Part shown: positions 33,339 to 41,649 of the stretch, piece after piece | Numbering within the stretch: position 1 is the first letter of the stretch | How the letters are laid out: every line of letters starts with the position of its first letter | Assembly: GCA_040381535.1 (NCBI GenBank) | Contig: JBEIHF010000016.1 | Coordinates: forward strand, 1-41,797 | Length of the DNA: 41,797 bases | Source of the DNA: Micavibrio_A sp040381535 | GTDB lineage: Bacteria; Pseudomonadota; Alphaproteobacteria; Micavibrionales; Micavibrionaceae | Reading direction: 5' to 3' | Made by a program: the position numbers and the translations under genes | The notes under the pieces: model-generated | What the model was told of the DNA's origin: nothing | Database searches by the model: none | What the model saw: the letters and a program-made list of their open reading frames with translations, nothing else

Positions 33339-34583
33339 CTAATGCTTCGGTGCTTCTTCAAATTTCAGTAGTTTTTTTGCATCGCCGTCGAGGCGGATGA
33401 AGTTTTGCTTCACTTGTTCCAATGGAATTTTGAAATAGCTCTGCAAAGCCTGCGCCATCGACTCATTCGTTTCCAAAGAACCGCGTACTTCGAAGGTATC
33501 GGGATAGATCAGGACATTGCCGTCCATGATCTTGTCATCGCCGGACGTCATTGTGATTCCAAAAGGAAGAGGCCCACCCACAAAACGTTTGTCGGGCTGA
33601 AACTGCCCTGTGATTTGGAAATCACGCAAGCCCAGCAATTCTTCACTGATGCTCTTTTGGGTTTTTGTTTGTTCCTCGATGAAATCCAGAAAGCCGCCGA
33701 GATTTTTGCCTTTGAGTATAGCTGTCAGGCTCTGGTCTTTCAGATTGCGCGTATAATCGGCGGTGAAAAGTATATCCGGCATACCCGAAATTCCTGCGCG
33801 CACGATAGAGTTGCTTTTTTCCGATGAAAGATCGTCGACAATGGAAAGCGATTGCAGCGGGACACCCATAAAGGTCGCCGATCCTGCTTCGAACTGGTTT
33901 TGCAACGAGTAACTCTTATCGGTCATGGCTAAGGCCAGCCAGCCGTTGCTTCGTGAGAGGCGCAGAGGCCCCAAATTCATACGGCCTTCGGTGAAATTTC
34001 CGGCGAGGTCGAGTTTGCCACCTTTTTGCAGGGTGCCTTGCCAATCGCTGGTGAAGCCCAATTGATATTGGTTAGCGGCGAAGGTTGCCTTTATTTCATG
34101 GGTGTTTTTTTCGATAGGTTGAATGATAGCGTTCAACACTGCGCGGATATCACCAAAGGGTGTAGAGACATCCAGCGTGAGATCGGACAACGTTAAGGTG
34201 AAGTCTTCAATTTTGGTCAGGCTCTCCGCCACTTGGCGCATGCCGTAAGAAAGCGTGTCGGATTTGCGGGCGATGCTCATGCCACGTATATCCAGAACGC
34301 TAGGTGATTTTCCTGTCATTAAAAAAGCGGGCCAGCTCACACGCGCTGTGAGCGTGTTGATCTTGTCGAAGCCAAATTCATCGAGCGCTATATCTTTTGC
34401 CTCAAACCCCATCGGGCTGACAGTAAGATCGTCGACCTTAACATGATGGAAGCCCGCCTCACGGAGCATGGCTTCCACACGCGTCTTGGCAACGGAGGGA
34501 ATGAAGTTGAACACGCCGTACAATGCCACCGCCAAAATCAGTAGGGCTATCATCATCAGCAATGATTTGGGAGAAATACGCAT
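33339..34583 (-). CDS. AsmA/YdbH-like membrane-anchored protein
   Basis: A 414-residue protein with an N-terminal signal anchor (LLMMIALLILAVALYGVFNF), then repeated beta-strand units typical of the AsmA-like and dicarboxylate-type (YdbH) intermembrane proteins: VKVDDLTVSPMGFEAKDIAL, LDLAGNFTEGRMNLGPLRL, and LLGLRDFQITGQFQP. This fold bridges inner and outer membrane, and related proteins move phospholipids. There is no strong single motif, so the family assignment is from the repeated pattern and general architecture. It lies just upstream (in minus-strand sense downstream) of parE, separated by 26 bases. Confidence 0.5.
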   Translation of the reverse strand: MRISPKSLLMMIALLILAVALYGVFNFIPSVAKTRVEAMLREAGFHHVKVDDLTVSPMGFEAKDIALDEFGFDKINTLTARVSWPAFLMTGKSPSVLDIRGMSIARKSDTLSYGMRQVAESLTKIEDFTLTLSDLTLDVSTPFGDIRAVLNAIIQPIEKNTHEIKATFAANQYQLGFTSDWQGTLQKGGKLDLAGNFTEGRMNLGPLRLSRSNGWLALAMTDKSYSLQNQFEAGSATFMGVPLQSLSIVDDLSSEKSNSIVRAGISGMPDILFTADYTRNLKDQSLTAILKGKNLGGFLDFIEEQTKTQKSISEELLGLRDFQITGQFQPDKRFVGGPLPFGITMTSGDDKIMDGNVLIYPDTFEVRGSLETNESMAQALQSYFKIPLEQVKQNFIRLDGDAKKLLKFEEAPKH

Positions 34584-34609
34584 GCGTGCCTAAAAATTAA
34601 ATGTCTATA

Positions 34610-36607
34610 TTAGATATCGATATCTTGGACAAACTCTGCGTTTTCCTGAATGAACTGGAAACGCGCGTCAGCGTTTTTGCCCATCAGACGTTCCACAAGG
34701 TCATCGACTTCGTTACCGTTGTCTTCTGCTACGCCCAATGCGGCCATCACGTGGGGAATGGATACACGCAAAAGGGTGCGGCTTAAGGGCGACATTGTGG
34801 TTTCTTTGAGGGACGCCGCCGGCATTTCGCCCAGACCTTTAAAGCATGATATATCAACCTTCTTTTTGTCCTTGAAGGTGGTCGCCATCAATTCATCCTT
34901 GTGCGCATCGTCTTGTGCGTATTCGGACAGATTACCGGAAGTGAGACGGTAGAGCGGCGGTTGTGCCAGATACAGATGGCCTTTTACGACCAGCTCTTTC
35001 ATCTGCGTGTAGAAAAAGGTTACGAGTAGGGATGCGATATGTGCGCCGTCTACATCGGCATCCGTCATGATGATGATGCGTTCATAGCGCAGCTTGGATA
35101 GATCGAAATCCTTGCCGGTGCCCGTACCCAAGGCGAGGATCAGATCCTGAATTTCCTGATTCTGGCGGATCTTGTCGGCGGTGGCGGATACCACGTTCAA
35201 AATTTTACCGCGCAGAGGGAGCACAGCCTGTGTTTCGCGCGAGCGCGCTTGTTTGGCGGAACCGCCTGCGGAATCTCCCTCGACCAGAAAGAGTTCGGTG
35301 TTTTCGGCCTCAGAGCGTGAGCAGTCGGCGAGTTTGCCGGGAAGGCGCAGTTTGCGCGTGGCGGATTTGCGCGAAAGTTCTTTGTCGTTTTTCTTGCGCA
35401 TGCGGTCTTCTGCGCGCTCGATGATCGTTTCGAGAAGCATTTTAGATGCATTTGGATCAGCCGTTAGCCAATGGTCGAAGTAATCCTTGATGGCAGAATC
35501 CACCCATTTGGCAGCTTCGTTGTTGACCAGTTTTTCTTTGGTCTGACCTTGGAATTGTGGATCGCGGATAAACATTGAGAGCAGGACGGTTGCGCCGTTC
35601 ATGACGTCATCGGCGGTGATGTTATCGGCTTTCTTGTTATTGACCAGCCCGCCATAGGACTTCAATCCGCGGGTCAAGGCCGTGCGAAGCCCTTGCTCGT
35701 GTGTGCCGCCCAGAGGGGTCGGGATTGTGTTGCAATAAGAGTGCACGAAGCCTTCTTCGTTATCATCTGGCCATGCGACGGCAAACTCTACGCGGCCAGC
35801 CTTATCGGGAAGGGGCAATTGGCCACTGAAATACTTGTCCGTGATGACGTCACGATCTTTGAGCGAGGCTTTAAGAAAATCAGTTAAACCATTGGGAAAA
35901 TGGAGAGTATCCTTTTCGGGAATGTTTGCGTCTTTGAGCAAGGATGGGTCACAGGCCCATCTGATCTCCACGCCACGGTACAAATATGCCTTCGAACGGG
36001 CCATTTGATACAGCCAGGAAGGTTTAAATTTCAGTTTGTTTCCAAAGATTTCGTGGTCGGCCTTAAAGCTGACCGAGGTGCCGCGTTTGTTGTTCACCGC
36101 GCCCACTTTTTCGAGTTTGGAAGTGGGCAAGCCGCGGGAGAAGGATTGTTTGAAGTGTTGTTTGTCGCGGAAGACTTCGACGATCATCCATTCAGACAGG
36201 GCGTTCACGACAGAGGATCCGACGCCGTGCAGACCGCCTGATGTCTCATAGGATTTTCCACTGAATTTTCCACCGGAGTGCAAAGTCGTAAAGATGACTT
36301 CCAACGCGGATTTCTTGGGAAATTTAGGGTGCATATCCACAGGGATACCGCGGCCGTTGTCGGTCACGGTGATGGAGCCATCGGCGTTCATTTCGAGTTC
36401 AATACGGTTCGCATGCCCTGCAACCGCTTCGTCCATCGAGTTATCCAAAATCTCGCCGACAAGGTGGTGCATCGCGCGCTCATCGGTACCGCCGATATAC
36501 ATGCCAGGGCGCTTACGAACCGGTTCAAGACCTTCGAGAACTTCTATGTCCGCTGCCCCGTAGGAACCGCTTTTTGCCGTGTTGCCCTCGCCGAACAAAT
36601 CCGCCAT
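34610..36607 (-). CDS. parE: DNA topoisomerase IV subunit B
   Basis: ParE is the ATPase subunit of topoisomerase IV, which decatenates daughter chromosomes. ATP-binding motifs are GEILDNSMDEAVAGHANRIE, TVTDNGRGIPVDMHP and SGGLHGVGSSVVNALS. The TOPRIM part has LFLVEGDSAGGSAKQARS and IIMTDADVDGAHIASLLVTF; LPLRGKILNVVSA is also typical. At 665 residues it matches ParE rather than the roughly 800-residue GyrB, and the start TTG/ATG at 36607 gives MADLFGEGN. The AsmA-like gene follows 26 bases downstream on the same strand. Confidence 0.95.
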   Translation of the reverse strand: MADLFGEGNTAKSGSYGAADIEVLEGLEPVRKRPGMYIGGTDERAMHHLVGEILDNSMDEAVAGHANRIELEMNADGSITVTDNGRGIPVDMHPKFPKKSALEVIFTTLHSGGKFSGKSYETSGGLHGVGSSVVNALSEWMIVEVFRDKQHFKQSFSRGLPTSKLEKVGAVNNKRGTSVSFKADHEIFGNKLKFKPSWLYQMARSKAYLYRGVEIRWACDPSLLKDANIPEKDTLHFPNGLTDFLKASLKDRDVITDKYFSGQLPLPDKAGRVEFAVAWPDDNEEGFVHSYCNTIPTPLGGTHEQGLRTALTRGLKSYGGLVNNKKADNITADDVMNGATVLLSMFIRDPQFQGQTKEKLVNNEAAKWVDSAIKDYFDHWLTADPNASKMLLETIIERAEDRMRKKNDKELSRKSATRKLRLPGKLADCSRSEAENTELFLVEGDSAGGSAKQARSRETQAVLPLRGKILNVVSATADKIRQNQEIQDLILALGTGTGKDFDLSKLRYERIIIMTDADVDGAHIASLLVTFFYTQMKELVVKGHLYLAQPPLYRLTSGNLSEYAQDDAHKDELMATTFKDKKKVDISCFKGLGEMPAASLKETTMSPLSRTLLRVSIPHVMAALGVAEDNGNEVDDLVERLMGKNADARFQFIQENAEFVQDIDI

Positions 36608-36679
36608 GATAATTACACCTGATTAAAAACCTTGGTCTTATCAATAGCCAATTCCCAGCCCTTTGGAAACTTAAAACCC

Positions 36680-37103
36680 ATGAACCTCGCTAATTTTCAA
36701 GTGGATGAGCCGGAATTACCCGACGAATTGAAGGGGCGCGTACGTACTTTGAAGATCATTCCGATGCTCCCCGTTTCCAATCCAAACGGTGATATTTTCG
36801 GCGGCTGGATTTTATCGCAAATGGATTTGGCGGGCGCCAGCCGCGCCTATCAGGCCGTCAAAGGCCGGATTGTAACTGTAGGCGTCGAAACTATGGCTTT
36901 TCATGCCCCTGTGTTTTGGGCGATCAGGTCAGCTTTTTCACCAAAGTTTTCAAAATAGGCACCACTTCTATTACAATAAAGTAGAGAGCTGGGCTTTCAG
37001 ATATGCACTGGGACAACACTATGAATACATTAAGGTTACGGAAGGGCTCTATACCTATGTTCACATCGATGAAAACCGCAGACCGACCCGCATCCAAGCT
37101 TAA
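36680..37103 (+). pseudogene. YciA-type acyl-CoA thioesterase, two frameshifts
   Basis: Hotdog-fold acyl-CoA thioesterase remains. From ATG 36680 the frame gives the YciA-type core VSNPNGDIFGGWILSQMDLA and VTVGVETMAFHAPVF. It breaks at GTGTTTTGGG (36911-36920): one missing base moves the frame, and the next frame reads GDQVSFFTKVFKIGTTSITI. A second missing base in CAATAAAGTAG (36974-36983) brings the third frame, which reads KVESWAFRYALGQHYEYIKV and ends TYVHIDENRRPTRIQA at a TAA near 37103. With two bases restored it would be a complete YciA family protein of about 141 residues. As it stands translation stops at 36958. Its last 47 bases overlap the start of the following gene. Confidence 0.75.
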
Positions 37104-38301
37104 ACTTATTGTCATGCTTCTCGCGCTAATGGTGACAAGCATGTCGGCTCATGCGCAGGGCGTAGACCTCAAGCTGGTCCCGGCGGTGAAAGATGCTACG
37201 CCGCTTACTGATGCGGATGTTAAAAGCAAAATGAAAAGAGTTAAAGAGGTTAAGCCTTATAACAAGGAAGATTTGTCTTTCGAACTTCTCCTTCCCAAAG
37301 ACTGGTCAGGCAACACGCAGCCGCCGCCTGTCAGCTCCAACATAGATCAAAAGTTAAGCAACACGGTTTTATCGATCCTTGGAAAATTCGTAAGTCCTCC
37401 CAAAAATCTGGTGCGCAGTCACATCACCATTGAGGCATTAGAATTGCCTAGCGAGATCAGCGCGCAAGACTGGGTCGTGAATTATATTCTTACCAGCGGT
37501 TTCAGCTTAACGGCTATGGGCGAAAAATCTAATAAGGAAGTCGAGTTCGTTTATGTTCAGGTGGAGCGCGACCAAGCCTATAACGTGCGCGGCAGAGCGG
37601 TTATAAACGGTCCGACCCTTACGATCGTCCGTTATTATTTGCCGCAGGAAAACCAAAAGGAAGACGAGCTTTTACAGTCGCAAGTGTTAGAATCCTTCAC
37701 CATGCTAAAACCTTCCAAGGAAGGCATTGAAAAGCGTGAGCAGTACGGCTTCCTAGATCAATCCTATTTCAATTATCCCGCATCGTGGGATTTAAAAGAC
37801 AAAAATATTCTGTCCATAGAGCGTATGAGCGCGCTGTTATCTCAGCAGAGCCGCCGTGAAACAGAGGATGACGTGCTGTTTCTGGACGGTCACATCAAGG
37901 TAAGCGTAATTTCCAAGCTTTTGAAAACCACGCAAGAGCAAGAGATAGAAAAGTTCCGCGATGAACTATCCATTCCCGAATATAGTTTGGGTAAGATGAT
38001 CGAGAAAGTGGAATATCAATACAACAGCGATATCAGGAGCGGGAAGGCGCAAGTGTATGAACTTATGCCCACAGACCCTGTGAAGATGAGTCCTTATGAG
38101 TATCTCGTCGCTGTTATGGAGGGCGATGAATATTACTACTTCGTCAGCATGATATCGCCATCGCGCGATCAGGATTTCTTTACATGGGCGCAGAATATGC
38201 AGGCCGCGCGTATTATCATTGAAAGCTTGCGTCGCCAAAGCATCAGCATGGAAGCGGATGTAAACGACCCTTACTATGATTATCTCAAACAGGTCGAATG
38301 A
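37057..38301 (+). CDS. exported hypothetical protein
   Basis: The start ATG 37057, with GGAAGG 11 bases upstream, gives MFTSMKTADRPASKLKLIVM and a signal peptide ending at about AHA-Q (LALMVTSMSAHAQ). The mature part of about 380 residues is soluble with no recognised domain; recognisable stretches are VKPYNKEDLSFELLLPKDWS, YNVRGRAVINGPTLTIVRYY and FFTWAQNMQAARIIIESLR. The product would be 414 residues and acts in the periplasm or is secreted. An earlier in-frame ATG at 37003 lies in the broken thioesterase. It ends at a shared terminator that also serves glnA. Confidence 0.65.
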   Translation: MFTSMKTADRPASKLKLIVMLLALMVTSMSAHAQGVDLKLVPAVKDATPLTDADVKSKMKRVKEVKPYNKEDLSFELLLPKDWSGNTQPPPVSSNIDQKLSNTVLSILGKFVSPPKNLVRSHITIEALELPSEISAQDWVVNYILTSGFSLTAMGEKSNKEVEFVYVQVERDQAYNVRGRAVINGPTLTIVRYYLPQENQKEDELLQSQVLESFTMLKPSKEGIEKREQYGFLDQSYFNYPASWDLKDKNILSIERMSALLSQQSRRETEDDVLFLDGHIKVSVISKLLKTTQEQEIEKFRDELSIPEYSLGKMIEKVEYQYNSDIRSGKAQVYELMPTDPVKMSPYEYLVAVMEGDEYYYFVSMISPSRDQDFFTWAQNMQAARIIIESLRRQSISMEADVNDPYYDYLKQVE

Positions 38302-38303
38302 TA

Positions 38304-38329
38304 AAAAACCCGCCGTAAGGCGGGTTTTT
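38304..38329. terminator. bidirectional terminator between the exported protein and glnA
   Basis: AAAACCCGCC, loop GTAA, GGCGGGTTTTT. Both strands end in T-rich tails, so it can serve the plus-strand gene ending at 38301 and the minus-strand glnA ending at 38344. Confidence 0.88.
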
Positions 38330-38343
38330 CGTGATGGTTGTGA

Positions 38344-39780
38344 TTACGAAGAGTAATACATCATGTATTCGATAGGGTGCGGCATCGTTTCGAATGCATC
38401 GATTTCTTCCATTTTCAGATCGATGTAGGAATCAATCGCATCTTTGGTGAATACATCGCCTACGAGCAGGAATTGATGGTCTGACTTCAATGCGTTGACG
38501 GCTTCGCGCAAAGATCCGCAAACTGTCGGCACTTTCGCCAGTTCTTCTGCGGGTAGTTCGTAGAGGTTAGCATCCATCGCTTTGCCCGGGTCGATTTTGT
38601 TTTTCACGCCGTCCAAACCTGCCATCAGCATCGCGGCGAAGGCTAGATATGGGTTGGCGGTCGGGTCGGGGAAACGAACCTCGACACGTTTTGCTTTGGG
38701 CGAATTGCCGTAAGGGATGCGGCAGGAGGCAGACCGGTTGCGTGCAGAGTAAGCGAGCAGAACGGGCGCTTCGTAACCCGGAACCAGACGCTTGTAGGAG
38801 TTGGTCGATGGGTTGGTAAAGGCGTTCAGTGCTCTTGCGTGTTTGATGATACCGCCGATATAGTGCAGGCAAATATCGGACAGACCTGCATATTTTTCGC
38901 CTGCGAAGAGCGGTGTTTTGCCGTTCCACAAAGATTGGTGGACGTGCATGCCCGAACCGTTATCGCCGTAAACGGGTTTTGGCATAAAGGTAGCTGTTTT
39001 GCCGTAGATGTGCGCGACGTTGTGAACGGCGTATTTGTAGAGCTGCATGTTGTCGGCGCAATCGACCAGCGTAGAGAAGAAAATGCCGAGTTCGTGTTGG
39101 GATGCGGCAACTTCGTGGTGGTGTTTTTCAACGGGCACACCCAAGGATGCGAGAACGGTTAGCATCTCCGCGCGAAGGTCGGAGCTTGCATCGACGGGCG
39201 CTTCGGGGAAGTAACCGCCTTTTACACGCGGGCGGTGGCCCGTATTGCCGTCTTCATATGTTTTGCCTGTGTTGTACGGGCCTTCAACAGAATCGAATTC
39301 ATAGGAAACCTTGTTCATCTTCACATCGAATTTTACATCATCGAAAATAAAGAATTCTGCTTCGGGACCGAAATAGGCCGTGTCCGCAAGACCGGATTTT
39401 TTGACGTAGGCTTCGGCGCGTTCGGCAATCGTACGCGGGCAGCGCCCATAACCTTCACCCGTCAGCGGTTCGTAGATCGTGCAGAAAACTTTTAAGGTTG
39501 GCTGGGCCGCGAAGGGGTCTAGGAAGCATTTGCGCCAGTCGGGTACGAGACGCATGTCGGATTCATTGATGGCTTTCCATCCTGCGATAGAGGACCCGTC
39601 GATCATGACGCCGTCTTTGAACATATCTTCGTCGATAGTGGAGATATGTTGGTCCGTGTGATGCATTTTCCCGCGTGGATCGGTGAATTCAAACCCGACA
39701 TACTGGATGTCATTTTCATCGGCATATTTTTTGAATTCGGCGTGGGATTTGAATTTTATCGCGTGGGGGGAAGTGGGCAT
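38344..39780 (-). CDS. glnA: glutamine synthetase type I
   Basis: Makes glutamine from glutamate, ammonia and ATP, the main ammonium-assimilating enzyme. Motifs are DGSSIAGWKAINESDMRLVP, GYFPEAPVDASSDLR, VEKHHHEVAASQHELGIFF, KPVYGDNGSGMHVHQSLW, and KRLVPGYEAPVLLAYSARNR. The adenylylation tyrosine is present (Tyr407, in ANLYELPAEE), so it should be controlled by GlnE. ATG 39780, with AAGGA upstream, gives MPTSPHAIKF and 478 residues; the longer frame from 39843 is unlikely. In many alphaproteobacteria glnB precedes glnA; here no glnB is adjacent. Confidence 0.97.
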   Translation of the reverse strand: MPTSPHAIKFKSHAEFKKYADENDIQYVGFEFTDPRGKMHHTDQHISTIDEDMFKDGVMIDGSSIAGWKAINESDMRLVPDWRKCFLDPFAAQPTLKVFCTIYEPLTGEGYGRCPRTIAERAEAYVKKSGLADTAYFGPEAEFFIFDDVKFDVKMNKVSYEFDSVEGPYNTGKTYEDGNTGHRPRVKGGYFPEAPVDASSDLRAEMLTVLASLGVPVEKHHHEVAASQHELGIFFSTLVDCADNMQLYKYAVHNVAHIYGKTATFMPKPVYGDNGSGMHVHQSLWNGKTPLFAGEKYAGLSDICLHYIGGIIKHARALNAFTNPSTNSYKRLVPGYEAPVLLAYSARNRSASCRIPYGNSPKAKRVEVRFPDPTANPYLAFAAMLMAGLDGVKNKIDPGKAMDANLYELPAEELAKVPTVCGSLREAVNALKSDHQFLLVGDVFTKDAIDSYIDLKMEEIDAFETMPHPIEYMMYYSS

Positions 39781-39921
39781 CAGAGGGAATCCTTGGGTTG
39801 GTGAGTTATACGAAAAATGAATGGGGCCATTCGCCCTATGCATGGCTAGTTAGCATATGCGGTCAGATCTAGTCTAGGGGATTTGGAGGATAACGGCCAA
39901 AAAGCTGGGGGCGGAAAAACC

Positions 39922-39949
39922 TTGACCACATGGGGCTTTAGACTATACA
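39922..39949 (+). promoter_or_regulatory. promoter of tRNA-His
   Basis: TTGACC at 39922-39927, 16-base spacer, TATACA at 39944-39949. Transcription would start near 39956, eight bases before the tRNA. Confidence 0.65.
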
Positions 39950-39964
39950 AAATGCCCCTGCGTG

Positions 39965-40040
39965 GCGGTCGTAGCTCAGTTGGTAGAGCCCCTGGTTGTG
40001 GTCCAGGTTGTCGCGGGTTCGAGCCCCGTCGATCGCCCCA
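39965..40040 (+). tRNA. tRNA-His (anticodon GTG)
   Basis: The fold is complete: acceptor GCGGTCG with CGATCGC, D-arm GCTC/GAGC, anticodon stem CCTGG/CCAGG with loop TTGTGGT (anticodon GTG), T-arm GCGGG/CCCGT, discriminator C73 and encoded CCA. The base before position 1, at 39964, is G, so the special G at -1 is encoded and pairs with C73, the canonical histidine identity pair. Confidence 0.97.
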
Positions 40041-40044
40041 TTTT

Positions 40045-41568
40045 TTAAGGTTTTAGAAGCATATACGGCTGATCAGTACCGTAAAGCCCACTCAATCTTT
40101 CAAAGCTGATAGGTTTACGATCTCCCTTGGCGATCTTGGTAAGGCTCTTTTCCAGATCAGACCGTATTACCGTGTTGGCCTCACAGGCATTTTCTCCCAA
40201 ACACATTGGCGTGAAGCTCAGAAGTTGGGCTAATTGCATATATTCGTCCTTCGTAAATTTAATTCCTTTATCCTCGAGGTTAAAGGCGATCTCGTTTATG
40301 ATATCGCTTATTGCCACCACGTGAGCTTCTATAATAGACAAAGAGGATTCAGCCCTTTCGGCTGTTTTACATCCCATGTCGGGGTCCAGTTCTTTAAGTT
40401 GATCGTAAATATCAAGAACATTCCATTCGCGAAGAATCGACAGTTTTGTGGCTACGGCGGAATCAATAAAAACAGGCGCTCTTTTTTCAGATCTGCTTAG
40501 ATCAAATGCTATGTGCACCGCGGTCATTGTCTCTCTGGTGTTTGCCTTGGCATTGGCAACAAAAAAGTCAGGATTATTTATCCCGGGAATAGCTTCAGCG
40601 AGGGTGAATGTAGCAGGATCAACAACTACGCTTGATGGTTGGGATTTATTAAGTATGTCGGCGGATATAACATCTACGTTCTTATCCCTAAAGAAAGATA
40701 TTACGCGTGATACGTTATTAAGCGCCAAAGCTGTAAACATATGGGTTAAATGCCCGCCATCGTCAATTTCGTGATTGCCTCCGACTAGCCTTAACAACAG
40801 AGGTGGGCCTTTGTGGCTATAATTAAGGCGGTTCATCGCTAATAGCAGGGATTCTTCGTCCACGCTCTGATCGACGTGTGCAAGCGCGGTCATTTTTGTT
40901 TTAGGATTCCACAAAACCGGACTAATACATTGCGCCAAAAAGTCAGTGCCAATTTTTTGACGATTGGAAAAACCTACTTCGGCTTGTTCCACGCGATAAG
41001 CTTGTTCGTCGACGGGTTCGCCGTGTTGTCGGCGGCCAAGTTGGGCAGCTTGAGGACGAATATTTTGAAGAATTTTGGTATAGGTTTGTTTTTGTTCGTC
41101 CGAAAGCGCACCATTCCTTGTGCCCTCTTTCAATATGAACACCAAAGATCTATGCAATTCGCCCGCATACTGGCTTGCGAAATCCATAGCACCTATGTCG
41201 CGGGCGAGTAGCATTGCATCAGTTTGCGCCATTAGCGTTTCACTCATGCCTTTCACATGCATGGCAACCAAAGCGTACCGCGCCAGAGAGATTGCTTTTG
41301 TGAGCGGGTCATCGCCTACTTTGGCTGAAGCGACGGCTGCTTTATATAATTCAAACGCTTCAGCCAGTTTTTCCGGCGATCTGGTCTGTTGCCAGTCGGC
41401 AAAAAGATCAGAGCCTTGATTGGCGAGCGTATGGGCCTCGCTTTCTCGATATGCCGTATCGTCCGTTCTACGGGCCATTCGTTGAGAAAAACCGCTGGGT
41501 AAGGATTTCACCAGTGGTAAAATTTCTGTGATATCTTTGTTACGAACTTCCAGACCGTTGATTAACAT
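40045..41568 (-). CDS. protein with CheD/NTAN1-like deamidase domain and helical N-terminus
   Basis: A 507-residue protein I cannot assign to a named family. The first 190 residues are helical and TPR-like (RSPEKLAEAFELYKAAVASA, LTKAISLARYALVAMHVKG). Residues about 205-345 match the CheD/NTAN1 amidase fold: Thr208, Cys214 (KIGTDFLAQCISPVLWNP) and His231 (TALAHVDQSVDEES) have the same spacing as Thr21, Cys27 and His44 of T. maritima CheD. LLLRLVGGNHE and SSVVVDPATFTLAEAIPG parallel NTAN1's LEVHLVGG and the strand ending EIYRASF. The C-terminal part is helical. It could deamidate glutamine or asparagine in a protein target. No chemotaxis gene is near. No signal peptide is seen; a promoter lies at 41604-41632. 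Confidence 0.7.
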   Translation of the reverse strand: MLINGLEVRNKDITEILPLVKSLPSGFSQRMARRTDDTAYRESEAHTLANQGSDLFADWQQTRSPEKLAEAFELYKAAVASAKVGDDPLTKAISLARYALVAMHVKGMSETLMAQTDAMLLARDIGAMDFASQYAGELHRSLVFILKEGTRNGALSDEQKQTYTKILQNIRPQAAQLGRRQHGEPVDEQAYRVEQAEVGFSNRQKIGTDFLAQCISPVLWNPKTKMTALAHVDQSVDEESLLLAMNRLNYSHKGPPLLLRLVGGNHEIDDGGHLTHMFTALALNNVSRVISFFRDKNVDVISADILNKSQPSSVVVDPATFTLAEAIPGINNPDFFVANAKANTRETMTAVHIAFDLSRSEKRAPVFIDSAVATKLSILREWNVLDIYDQLKELDPDMGCKTAERAESSLSIIEAHVVAISDIINEIAFNLEDKGIKFTKDEYMQLAQLLSFTPMCLGENACEANTVIRSDLEKSLTKIAKGDRKPISFERLSGLYGTDQPYMLLKP

Positions 41569-41603
41569 GAACCATACATACCCAATGATTTACCGTGGGA
41601 AAG

Positions 41604-41632
41604 TTTATACTTTTAGTAATATGAAAATGCAA
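41604..41632 (-). promoter_or_regulatory. promoter of the CheD/NTAN1-like gene
   Basis: On the minus strand TTGCAT (41632-41627), a 17-base spacer, and TATAAA (41609-41604). Transcription would start near 41597, about 30 bases before the ATG at 41568. The -35 box lies only 18 bases from the end of the insertion sequence. Confidence 0.6.
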
Positions 41633-41649
41633 TTAAATTAATTTAATTA

